The notes beneath the pieces are model-generated. The model saw only the letters and a program-made list of their open reading frames with translations. It searched no databases and was not told the origin of the DNA. Both the position numbers and the translations under genes were made by a program. Positions 56,275 to 62,869 of a stretch of 64,000 nucleotides of DNA are shown here, piece by piece. Positions within the stretch are counted from its first letter, which is position 1, and each line of letters opens with the position of its first letter. Source of the stretch: Haloechinothrix aidingensis (lineage in GTDB: Bacteria; Actinomycetota; Actinomycetes; Mycobacteriales; Pseudonocardiaceae); assembly GCF_013450155.1 (NCBI RefSeq), contig NZ_JACCKD010000002.1:486531-550530 (forward strand), given 5' to 3'.

Positions 56275-56338
56275 TCGCATGTGCGAGTAACTAAAACTAT
56301 CGAGTGAACTAAACAGCATTGCTAACTCGCACATGCGA
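56275..56338. promoter_or_regulatory. Inverted repeat in the XRE divergent promoter
   Basis: TCGCATGTGCGAGT (56275-56288) and ACTCGCACATGCGA (56325-56338) are perfect complements 36 bases apart. A third partial copy TGTGCGA is at 56346-56352. The gap is AT-rich. It is a likely operator for the adjacent XRE regulator, controlling both directions. Confidence 0.7.
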
Positions 56339-56388
56339 CTATTAATGTGCGATTCATCGAGGAACGGTGGGCGACGGAGGGAGAGGCG

Positions 56389-56586
56389 ATGCAGGCGTTC
56401 TGGATCCTGATGCTGCTGGCGCTGTTCGGCACACCGGTGCTGCTGGTGGTCGTGTGGGACAGCATCGACCGGATTCGCAGCAGGGCCGTTGCCGGACGCC
56501 ATCGGGCCGTCGAGCGCGACCCCGAGGGCTGGCCGCCGCATCGCCACACGCTCGCGTCCGATGAGGTCCGGCCGGTGCGGCGATGA
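56389..56586 (+). CDS. Small single-pass membrane protein
   Basis: 65 residues. One transmembrane helix (MQAFWILMLLALFGTPVLLVVVW) is followed by a basic, His-containing cytoplasmic tail (DRIRSRAVAGRHRAVERDPEGWPPHRH). ATG at 56389 follows GGAGGGAG; a GTG at 56347 would fall inside the operator region. The stop overlaps the next gene's ATG (ATGA). It is the first gene of a compact operon divergent from XRE/DUF397. No known family. A membrane effector or signalling peptide under XRE control is possible. Confidence 0.65.
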   Translation: MQAFWILMLLALFGTPVLLVVVWDSIDRIRSRAVAGRHRAVERDPEGWPPHRHTLASDEVRPVRR

Positions 56587-56786
56587 CCGGGGACCGCACC
56601 GACCTCATCGACCAGCTGGCGTTCGTGCGCGGCTGGTACGGATCGATCAACAAGCGCGAGCACCTTGACCGCGTCGGCGAGATCCTGCTGTTGCTCGACC
56701 GGATCGTGGACGGCGAGGACGTGCGCGTCGAGCTGGTCCACGGCGTCACGGGTCGATGCCACAAGCCGAACGGAGCGCGCCAATGA
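56583..56786 (+). CDS. Small soluble protein, second in the XRE-linked chain
   Basis: 67 residues (MTGDRTDLIDQLAFVRGWYGSINKREHLDRVGEILLLLDRIVDGEDVRVELVHG...), predicted helical. It is translationally coupled at both ends by ATGA overlaps. No recognisable motif. Codon use looks like the window average, which favours a real gene. Confidence 0.6.
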   Translation: MTGDRTDLIDQLAFVRGWYGSINKREHLDRVGEILLLLDRIVDGEDVRVELVHGVTGRCHKPNGARQ

Positions 56787-56995
56787 TCCATCGTGACCAC
56801 CACATGCTCGCGCGGTTGGCCTGTACACACCGCGAGATCACGGGGGCCGTACTGCGGATGGTGCGCTCCATCGAGGAGGACCCGCCCCCTGCCGAACAGC
56901 TCCGCGCCCTCGGTGGCTACCTCCGAGCGGTCGGCGAACAACTGGACAGCCGGGCCGAGACCGACGCCGAAACTCTGGGGTATCCCGATGACTGA
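56783..56995 (+). CDS. Small soluble protein, third in the XRE-linked chain
   Basis: 70 residues (MIHRDHHMLARLACTHREITGAVLRMVRSIEEDPPPAEQLRALGGYLRAVGEQL...), His-rich at the start, helical and acidic at the end. Its ATG overlaps the previous stop (ATGA). No known family. With the two preceding genes it forms a tightly packed unit. Confidence 0.6.
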   Translation: MIHRDHHMLARLACTHREITGAVLRMVRSIEEDPPPAEQLRALGGYLRAVGEQLDSRAETDAETLGYPDD

Positions 56996-57071
56996 ACCAG
57001 CGCTGGGCGCGGCACGCCCCCTGTCCGCCGCGCCGACCGGGTTCCACTCGACGTGCTGGAGTACCCGGTAG
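56988..57071 (+). CDS. Possible 27-residue ORF at the end of the chain
   Basis: ATG at 56988 overlaps the previous stop by 8 bases and gives MTEPALGAARPLSAAPTGFHSTCWSTR. The overlap suggests continued coupling, but the peptide is short and unlike any known one. Confidence 0.25.
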   Translation: MTEPALGAARPLSAAPTGFHSTCWSTR

Positions 57072-57167
57072 ATAGAGACAGGGACGGCGAAAGCCGGCTC
57101 GATCCGGTCACCTGATGCGGCAGCGGCGTCCAGCTCCCCGCAAATCCTGCGCGCAATTCTACGCCAA

Positions 57168-57196
57168 TTGACCAAAATCGGACATTTCCGTAGTGT
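57168..57196 (+). promoter_or_regulatory. Promoter of the small secreted protein
   Basis: TTGACC (57168-57173), an exact 17-base AT-rich spacer and TAGTGT (57191-57196), about 85 bases upstream of the ATG at 57284. Confidence 0.6.
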
Positions 57197-57283
57197 TGGC
57201 CGTTGCAGCCGCGTCCTCCGCGGGCTGGTGGCTCCCCGTCGGAGAGTCATACTCGACCCCATCTCCCGAGGAGGGATCCAACG

Positions 57284-57790
57284 ATGCGACGGACGGTACT
57301 GGCGGGCGGGGCCACGGTACTCGCACTCGGCGTCATGGCGGGCCCGGCGTTAGCCAGCGGCGGCGGCCAGGGCATGCAGCAGCGCCCGGACGCCTGCGAG
57401 GGCCAGCACAACAACCTGCGCGGGCAGGCCGACCCGGTCGAACTCGAACCAGGGGACGTCGTGACCCGGACCTCCGATCCCGGCCAGGCCAACTTCGACG
57501 CCGAGTTCGACTTCTACCGCGTCGACCACGGGCTCACCGACTTCGACGAGACGGTCTACCGCGAGCCGGTCCGTCTCGGCCCGGACAACTACTGCCTCGG
57601 GCCGAGTAGCGGGACCGGCTCGTTCTGGTTCGGCGTCACCGCACCCGACGGCGACGGCATCCAGCACAAGATCGACCACAAGGGCAAGATCTGGCTCTAC
57701 TTCGACGCCGAAGAGGGCTGGAAGTCGCTGGAACTCCAGTTCGACGGCAAGGGACAGCTGCGCCACGCCAACGGCGTCGCACCGCAGTAG
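57284..57790 (+). CDS. Small secreted protein of unknown function
   Basis: 168-residue exported protein. The signal peptide MRRTVLAGGATVLALGVMAGPALA is probably cleaved before SGGGQG. The mature part is acidic (VELEPGDVV, DFDAEFDFYRVDHGL, YFDAEEGW) with two cysteines (in DACEG and YCLG) that may form a disulphide. GGAGGG precedes the ATG. It stands alone behind its own promoter. I recognise no family; acidic composition fits an extracellular protein in a saline habitat. Confidence 0.75.
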   Translation: MRRTVLAGGATVLALGVMAGPALASGGGQGMQQRPDACEGQHNNLRGQADPVELEPGDVVTRTSDPGQANFDAEFDFYRVDHGLTDFDETVYREPVRLGPDNYCLGPSSGTGSFWFGVTAPDGDGIQHKIDHKGKIWLYFDAEEGWKSLELQFDGKGQLRHANGVAPQ

Positions 57791-57894
57791 ATCCACCGCG
57801 CACGGCCTGCCGGGGCTGCCGGGTGTCGCGACCGGTCATCCCGACAGCGTTCGCGGGCTGTACGCGGCGCGGTCACGCGATACGGTAGCTCCCC

Positions 57895-59499
57895 GTGAAC
57901 GATCCCGCGCGATCCTGGTGGGGCTGGGGACGGCGGCACGACGCGCTGTCCGACGCCGAGTGCGTCGAGCTCGCGCACCTGCTTCCCGGCCTGGCCGAGA
58001 CCCCGCTCCCGGTCCCCGACGTCAGCGATCTGCACCTGCCCACACCCCGGCTGCGCGCGCCGACCTCGCTGGAACACCTCTGCTCGGCCGACCCGGCCGA
58101 CCGTGCCGCGCACACCTTCGGGCAGGCCTACCGCGACGTCGTGCGCGCGCTCTACGGGCAGCTGTCCACCCCACCGGACCTGGTCGCCTACCCGCGCGGC
58201 GAGTTCGACATCGTCGAGCTGCTCGACTGGGCGATGTCCAACTCGATCGCCGTGATCCCCTACGGCGGGGGCAGCTCCGTCGTCGGCGGGGTGGAGTACC
58301 GGGGCGGCGACCACCGCGGCACGCTGAGCCTCGACCTCACCTCGCTCGGCGAGGTACTCGAGGTGGACCCGGTCAACCGCGCGGCCCGCATCCAGGCAGG
58401 GACCTTCGGCCCCGCGCTGGAGGACCAGCTGCGGCCGCACGGCTACACGCTCCGGCACTTCCCGCAGAGCTTCGAGTTCTCCACGCTCGGCGGCTGGCTG
58501 GCGACCCGCGCCGCCGGGCACTACGCGACCCTGCACACCCACATCGACGACTTCGTCGAGTCCCTGCGCGTACTCACGCCTGCGGGCACGGCCGAGTCGC
58601 TGCGGCTGCCGTCCTCGGGAGCCGGACCGTCCCCGGACCGGATGTTCCTCGGTTCCGAAGGGACGCTGGGCGTCATCACGGAAGCCTGGATGCGCGTGCA
58701 GGACAGGCCCCGGTACACGGCATCGACCTCGGTCTCGTTCACCGCGTTCGGCGACGCGCTCGACGCCGCCCGCGCGATCGCCCAGTCCGGTCTGTACCCG
58801 AGCAACTGCCGCCTGCTCGACCCGGGCGAGGCGCTGCTGTCCGGAGCCGCGGGCGGCGGCGAGAGCGTGCTGGTGCTCGGCTTCGAGTCCGCCCACTTCC
58901 CAGTCGACGACCAGCTCGCACACGCCGTCGAGCTGGCCCGCCAGCACGGCGGCCACCACCGCCCCTCCGGCGATTCCACCGACGACGCGGTGCGCTCCTG
59001 GCGATCCGCGTTCCTGCGCATGCCCTACCAGCGCGACGGGCTCGCCAGGATGAGCGCGATCGTGGAGACCTTCGAGACCTCGTGCACCTGGGACCGCGCC
59101 CTCCGGCTGTACGAGGCCATCCAGCAGGAGCTCGGCGCGGCCGTCACCGGGATCACGGGTGCCACCCCGACGATCAACTGCAGGCTCACGCACGTCTACC
59201 CGGACGGTGCCGCGCCCTACTTCACCGTGATCGTCCCGGGCCGCCGCGGCTCGGAGGTCGCGCAGTGGGACGAGATCAAGGCCGCGGCAGGCGAGATCCT
59301 GCACTCCCATCGTGCCAGCATCACGCACCATCACGCGGTCGGTCGTGACCACCGGCCGTGGTACGACCGGCAGCGGCCCGAGCTGTTCGCCTCGGTGCTG
59401 CGCGCCGCCAAGCACACCCTCGACCCGCACGGCATCCTCAACCCCGGCGTGCTGGTCGACCAGACCGAGCGCACACCGCCACGGGCGGAACCGTCCTGA
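57895..59499 (+). CDS. agpS: FAD-binding oxidase, alkyldihydroxyacetonephosphate synthase-like
   Basis: 534-residue flavoprotein of the vanillyl-alcohol-oxidase fold. It has the FAD domain (VIPYGGGSSVVGGVEYRGGDHRGTLSLDLTSL and STLGGWLATRAAGHYATLHTHIDDFV), then FLGSEGTLGVITEAWMRVQ. The C-terminus has ITHHHAVGRDHRPWY, matching the HHH active-site motif of alkyl-DHAP synthase, and LDPHGILNPGVL. Alkyl-DHAP synthase makes ether lipid; bacterial homologues (mycobacterial AgpS) are poorly tested, so a D-lactate- or glycolate-type oxidase is possible. GTG start with no clear ribosome site. Its TGA abuts the stop of the convergent 50-residue ORF (TGATCA). Confidence 0.82.
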   Translation: MNDPARSWWGWGRRHDALSDAECVELAHLLPGLAETPLPVPDVSDLHLPTPRLRAPTSLEHLCSADPADRAAHTFGQAYRDVVRALYGQLSTPPDLVAYPRGEFDIVELLDWAMSNSIAVIPYGGGSSVVGGVEYRGGDHRGTLSLDLTSLGEVLEVDPVNRAARIQAGTFGPALEDQLRPHGYTLRHFPQSFEFSTLGGWLATRAAGHYATLHTHIDDFVESLRVLTPAGTAESLRLPSSGAGPSPDRMFLGSEGTLGVITEAWMRVQDRPRYTASTSVSFTAFGDALDAARAIAQSGLYPSNCRLLDPGEALLSGAAGGGESVLVLGFESAHFPVDDQLAHAVELARQHGGHHRPSGDSTDDAVRSWRSAFLRMPYQRDGLARMSAIVETFETSCTWDRALRLYEAIQQELGAAVTGITGATPTINCRLTHVYPDGAAPYFTVIVPGRRGSEVAQWDEIKAAAGEILHSHRASITHHHAVGRDHRPWYDRQRPELFASVLRAAKHTLDPHGILNPGVLVDQTERTPPRAEPS

Positions 59500-59652
59500 T
59501 CAGTCGTAGCCGAGCACGATGTGGTCCTCGTCCGGACAGGGGCCTGCACCGGCGACCGGAACGCCTTCCACGAGCTCCGCGGCCTCATCGACAAGGTGCG
59601 CCGATGCCGGTTCCGCGAGATGCGGGTGCACGGTCGCTGACACGTTCTCCAT
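59500..59652 (-). CDS. 50-residue ORF at the end of the enediyne operon
   Basis: MENVSATVHPHLAEPASA... ending DEDHIVLGYD; acidic, one Cys, no transmembrane segment. The ATG at 59650-59652 has an excellent ribosome site (GGGAGG, 7 bases away), which is the main argument for translation. It follows the acyl-CoA carboxyltransferase by 163 bases on the same strand and is stop-to-stop with the AgpS-like gene. No family recognised. A small regulatory or precursor peptide is possible. Confidence 0.5.
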   Translation of the reverse strand: MENVSATVHPHLAEPASAHLVDEAAELVEGVPVAGAGPCPDEDHIVLGYD

Positions 59653-59815
59653 CGTGCCGCCTCCCATCGTCCACGGGAACGAGAACCGTAGCTGCCGGTG
59701 GCGGAGAACGGGTCGAGGTTCTCTCAACGCTCTCCACAGTAGACCGGACTCACGCGCGGTCGTCGCCATCCGTCGCATCGTGCTCGAACGCGCCTCGCAG
59801 GGACGGGCTGCCTGC

Positions 59816-61474
59816 TCAGAGCGGGATCGTGCCGTGCTTGCGTTGCGGCGAGTGCTTCCGCTTGTCCCGCAGCACCGCCAGACCGCGCGCCACGGCGGAA
59901 CGGGTCTCCACCGGGTCGATCACGTCGTCGACGAGACCGCGCTCCGCAGCGAAATGCGGGTGCATCAGCCGCTCGGTGTACTCGGTGACCAGTTCCTTCC
60001 GTCGTTCGTCCGGGTCGGCGGCCACCGCGAGGTCCTTGCGGTAGAGCACGTTCACCGCGCCCTCCGCCCCCATCACGGCGATCTCGTTGGTCGGCCAGGC
60101 CAGCGACAGGTCGGCGCCGATCGAACGCGAGTCCATCACGATGTACGCGCCGCCGTAGGCCTTGCGCACGATCACCTGGATGCGCGGCACCGTCGCCTCG
60201 CAGTAGGCGTAGAGCAGCTGCGCGCCGTGCCGGATGATGCCCGCGTGCTCCTGCTCGGTTCCGGGAAGGAATCCGGGTACGTCGACCAGTGTCACGAGGG
60301 GAATGCTGAAGGCGTCACAGAAACGGACGAACCGCGCGGCCTTCTGCGACGCCGTGCGGTCGAGCACGCCCGCGAGCACCATGGGCTGGTTACCGACCAC
60401 CCCGACGACCTCACCATCGATGCGCGCCAGCCCGCAGATCACGTTTCGTGCCCAGGTTTCGTGCACCTCGAAGAACTCGCCGTCATCCACCAGCTCGCCG
60501 ACCACCTCCCGCATGTCGTACGGCTGGTTCGGCTCCACCGGGACGATCTCGGCCAGCCGTGGCCGGTCGTCCGTCGCCGCACCACACCGCTCCGCGCGCG
60601 GGGCAGGCTCCAGGTTGTTGTCCGGCAGCATCGACACCAGGAAGCGCACATCCTCGAGGCAGCTGTCCTCGTCGTCGTACACGACGGTGGCCACGCCGGA
60701 CCGGGAGCCGTGCACGTCCGCACCACCGAGCTCCTCGTGGCTGACCCGCTCACCGTTCACGGCCTCGACCACATCCGGACCGGTCAGGTACATCTTCGCC
60801 GTGTCACGGACCATGAAAGTGAAATCGGCAAGGGCAGGCGAGTATGCCGCCCCGCCCGCGCACGGTCCGAGTACGACGCTGATCTGGGGGACAACGCCTG
60901 CGGCCTCGACATTGCGGCGGAAGATGCCGCCGTAGCCGTGCAGCGCCATCACACCTTCCTGGATCCGGGCGCCCCCGCTGTCGTTGAGCGCGATGATCGG
61001 TGCACCGGTCGCGATCGCGAGATCCATCACCTTGTGGATCTTCGACGCGTGCGCCTCACCGAGCGAACCCCCGAAGATGGCGAAGTCCTGCGCGTAGACG
61101 AACACCCTCCGACCGTCGATCTCCCCGGAACCGGCAACGACGCCGTCGGTGTGCGGGGCGTCGTCACCACCCTCCTGGTTACGCCGGTACATATCGATCT
61201 CGGTGAACGAGTCCTCGTCGAGCAGCTGCTCGAGCCGCTCCCGCGCCGTATGCTTACCGAGCGTGTGCTGGCGGTCGACACCCCGGCTGTTGCCCGCGAC
61301 GATCCCCTCGCGCAACCGCTCACGCCGCTGCCGGAGTCCGCCCATCGACCGGTCGGCGGCCGGCGGTTCCCACGTCCCGCTCCCATCGGCACGCACGACC
61401 CGGATCCTGCCGGAGCGGCGAGCGTCCGAACGCGTCTCCGGTTCCTGGACGGGATCGGGTTCGGCGGCGGTCAC
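59816..61474 (-). CDS. Acyl-CoA carboxylase beta subunit (propionyl/acyl-CoA carboxyltransferase)
   Basis: 552 residues. After a 45-residue variable N-terminus come LREGIVAGNSRGVDRQHTLGKHTARERLEQLLD, the oxyanion loops GPCAGGAAYSPALADF and YGGAYIVMDSRSIGADL (Asp at the position linked to propionyl-CoA preference in PccB), and AVMGAEGAVNVLYR. It carboxylates acetyl- or propionyl-CoA when paired with a biotinylated alpha subunit, which is not nearby. GTG at 61472-61474 follows GGAAGG and overlaps the stop of the small upstream gene (GTGA). It is in line with the enediyne genes, so it may supply malonyl-CoA for the polyketide. Confidence 0.9.
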   Translation of the reverse strand: MTAAEPDPVQEPETRSDARRSGRIRVVRADGSGTWEPPAADRSMGGLRQRRERLREGIVAGNSRGVDRQHTLGKHTARERLEQLLDEDSFTEIDMYRRNQEGGDDAPHTDGVVAGSGEIDGRRVFVYAQDFAIFGGSLGEAHASKIHKVMDLAIATGAPIIALNDSGGARIQEGVMALHGYGGIFRRNVEAAGVVPQISVVLGPCAGGAAYSPALADFTFMVRDTAKMYLTGPDVVEAVNGERVSHEELGGADVHGSRSGVATVVYDDEDSCLEDVRFLVSMLPDNNLEPAPRAERCGAATDDRPRLAEIVPVEPNQPYDMREVVGELVDDGEFFEVHETWARNVICGLARIDGEVVGVVGNQPMVLAGVLDRTASQKAARFVRFCDAFSIPLVTLVDVPGFLPGTEQEHAGIIRHGAQLLYAYCEATVPRIQVIVRKAYGGAYIVMDSRSIGADLSLAWPTNEIAVMGAEGAVNVLYRKDLAVAADPDERRKELVTEYTERLMHPHFAAERGLVDDVIDPVETRSAVARGLAVLRDKRKHSPQRKHGTIPL

Positions 61475-61764
61475 GCTGCACGCCCTTCCGTACGGGTCGC
61501 GTGGCTTCCGGCCTCGTCGATCGGCATCCGTGCCGGTGAACCGGCCCTGGCCTCCCGCGCTTCCTGGTCCCGCGCCATCTCCGCGAGAACATCGCTCCAC
61601 CGCAACCCGTGCCCCAGGCCGTGCACTACCTCGGACTGCGCTGCGGGAGGCGCGAGCGCGTACGGCACCTCCGGATCCTCGGCCCGGGGCCCCTCCTGAC
61701 CGGTGCGCACACCCCCGGCGACTCCGGTGCTGTCGACCCGATCCGAACCAGTTCCCTGTGTCAT
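61471..61764 (-). CDS. Small unknown protein coupled to the carboxyltransferase
   Basis: 97 residues (MTQGTGSDRVDSTGVAGGV...), hydrophilic and acidic, with one helical segment (SEVVHGLGHGLRWSDVLAEMARDQEAREARAG). ATG at 61762-61764 follows AGGAGGG. Its stop overlaps the carboxyltransferase start (GTGA). Coupling to a carboxylase beta gene recalls the small epsilon subunits of actinobacterial acyl-CoA carboxylases, but I cannot see the epsilon motif, so this is a guess. It lies 61 bases behind the flavin reductase. Confidence 0.6.
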   Translation of the reverse strand: MTQGTGSDRVDSTGVAGGVRTGQEGPRAEDPEVPYALAPPAAQSEVVHGLGHGLRWSDVLAEMARDQEAREARAGSPARMPIDEAGSHATRTEGRAA

Positions 61765-61825
61765 CAACCAACCCTCCTGTCGACCGGTGAACCTTCCAGT
61801 TGGCGAGCGCGTCGTTCCCGCGCGA

Positions 61826-62386
61826 TCAGCACGCGACCTGATGGAAGCCGCCGCCGAAGAACAGCAACGCATCAGGGTCGGATCCGGTACTCGAACTCAG
61901 CACCTCGCCGAGGAATATCGAATGATCACCGCCCGAGTACACTGTGCTCAGTTCACATTCCAGCCAAGCCAGCGAGCCCGCCAGCAGTGGAGCTCCGGTA
62001 CGTGGTCCGCGCAGCCACTCGACCGCGTCGAACTGGGCGCGCCCGCGTGGGCGCCGCCAGTCGGCGAAGTATCGTGCCACCTCCTGCTGGTCCGCGGCCA
62101 GGATCGACACCGCGAAGGACTGCGCCGACGTGATTACCTCGTGCATCCGCGCCGCGCGGGCGACGCAGCACAGCACCAACGGTGGATCGAGCGACACGGA
62201 GCTGAACGCGTTGGCCGTCATGCCGTGCCCGTGCTCGTCACCGGCAGTGAGTACGGTGACCCCGGTGGCGAACCGCGCCATGACCTCACGCAACGTCGCC
62301 TGACCGGAGAGCCGCTCACCTGGCAGCGACGTCCGCGCCAACGTCTGTGCCGCCGTGCCCTGCGAGTTGAGTCCGTTGCTGGACAA
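61826..62386 (-). CDS. Flavin reductase, enediyne-type (SgcE6-like)
   Basis: 186-residue NAD(P)H:FMN/FAD oxidoreductase that supplies reduced flavin to a monooxygenase. Family blocks: VMARFATGVTVLTAG, GMTANAFSSVSLDPPLVLCCVAR, FAVSILAADQQEVARYFA, GDHSIFLGEV with the typical Gly-Asp-His. TTG at 62384-62386 follows GGAGG, and no better start exists. It lies 26 bases behind the enediyne thioesterase. Flavin reductases occur in the conserved enediyne core set (E6 of the C-1027 cluster), which matches this context. Confidence 0.85.
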   Translation of the reverse strand: MSSNGLNSQGTAAQTLARTSLPGERLSGQATLREVMARFATGVTVLTAGDEHGHGMTANAFSSVSLDPPLVLCCVARAARMHEVITSAQSFAVSILAADQQEVARYFADWRRPRGRAQFDAVEWLRGPRTGAPLLAGSLAWLECELSTVYSGGDHSIFLGEVLSSSTGSDPDALLFFGGGFHQVAC

Positions 62387-62412
62387 TTGATCCTCCGTGG
62401 TCGGAAGTCACA

Positions 62413-62868
62413 TCAGGTGCCGGATGCGCGCAGCGCCGATGACGCATCGGTGTAAGGCGCCAGTGCGTCCCGCAGTGCGTCCGGCACCCGCGCGGGAGCG
62501 GTGTCGGTGTTCGGCCCGCGCATGCAGGCGATCCGTTGCCTGCCTCTGGCAACGAGGACCTCCTGCTCGCCGGTGAGGTGCACGTAGTCGAACGTGAACT
62601 GGAGCTGGGTCTGGGTGAGCTCCTCCAGCCGCATCCGGATGGACAGCTCGTCGAACGCGGTGATCTCGGCGAAGAACTCACAGTCGACCTTGAGGGTGAA
62701 GAGCTTCAGATCCGCGCGCACGTCCTCGAGCACGGCAGGGGCCTTCTCCTTCAGGAACAGTTCGCGGCAGCGCCCCTGCCACCTCAGGTAGTTCACGTAA
62801 TAGACGTTGCCGACCAGGTTGGTTTCCTCGAACCCCACGGTGTGGCGGATCTCGTAGTAGTCCGACAC
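62413..62868 (-). CDS. Enediyne thioesterase (DynE7/CalE7/SgcE10 type)
   Basis: 151-residue hotdog thioesterase that releases the nascent polyene from the enediyne polyketide synthase. YYEIRHTVGFEETNLVGNVYYVNYLRWQGRCRELFL is nearly diagnostic for the enediyne TE family, as is LKLFTLKVDCEFFAEITAFDELSIRMRLEEL, and RGRQRIACMRGPN closes the fold. GTG at 62866-62868 begins one base after the synthase stop. Its ribosome site (GGAGAGGAG) lies within the synthase gene, so the pair is tightly coupled. The assignment rests on strong remembered family similarity. Confidence 0.93.
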   Translation of the reverse strand: MSDYYEIRHTVGFEETNLVGNVYYVNYLRWQGRCRELFLKEKAPAVLEDVRADLKLFTLKVDCEFFAEITAFDELSIRMRLEELTQTQLQFTFDYVHLTGEQEVLVARGRQRIACMRGPNTDTAPARVPDALRDALAPYTDASSALRASGT

Positions 62869-62869
62869 G

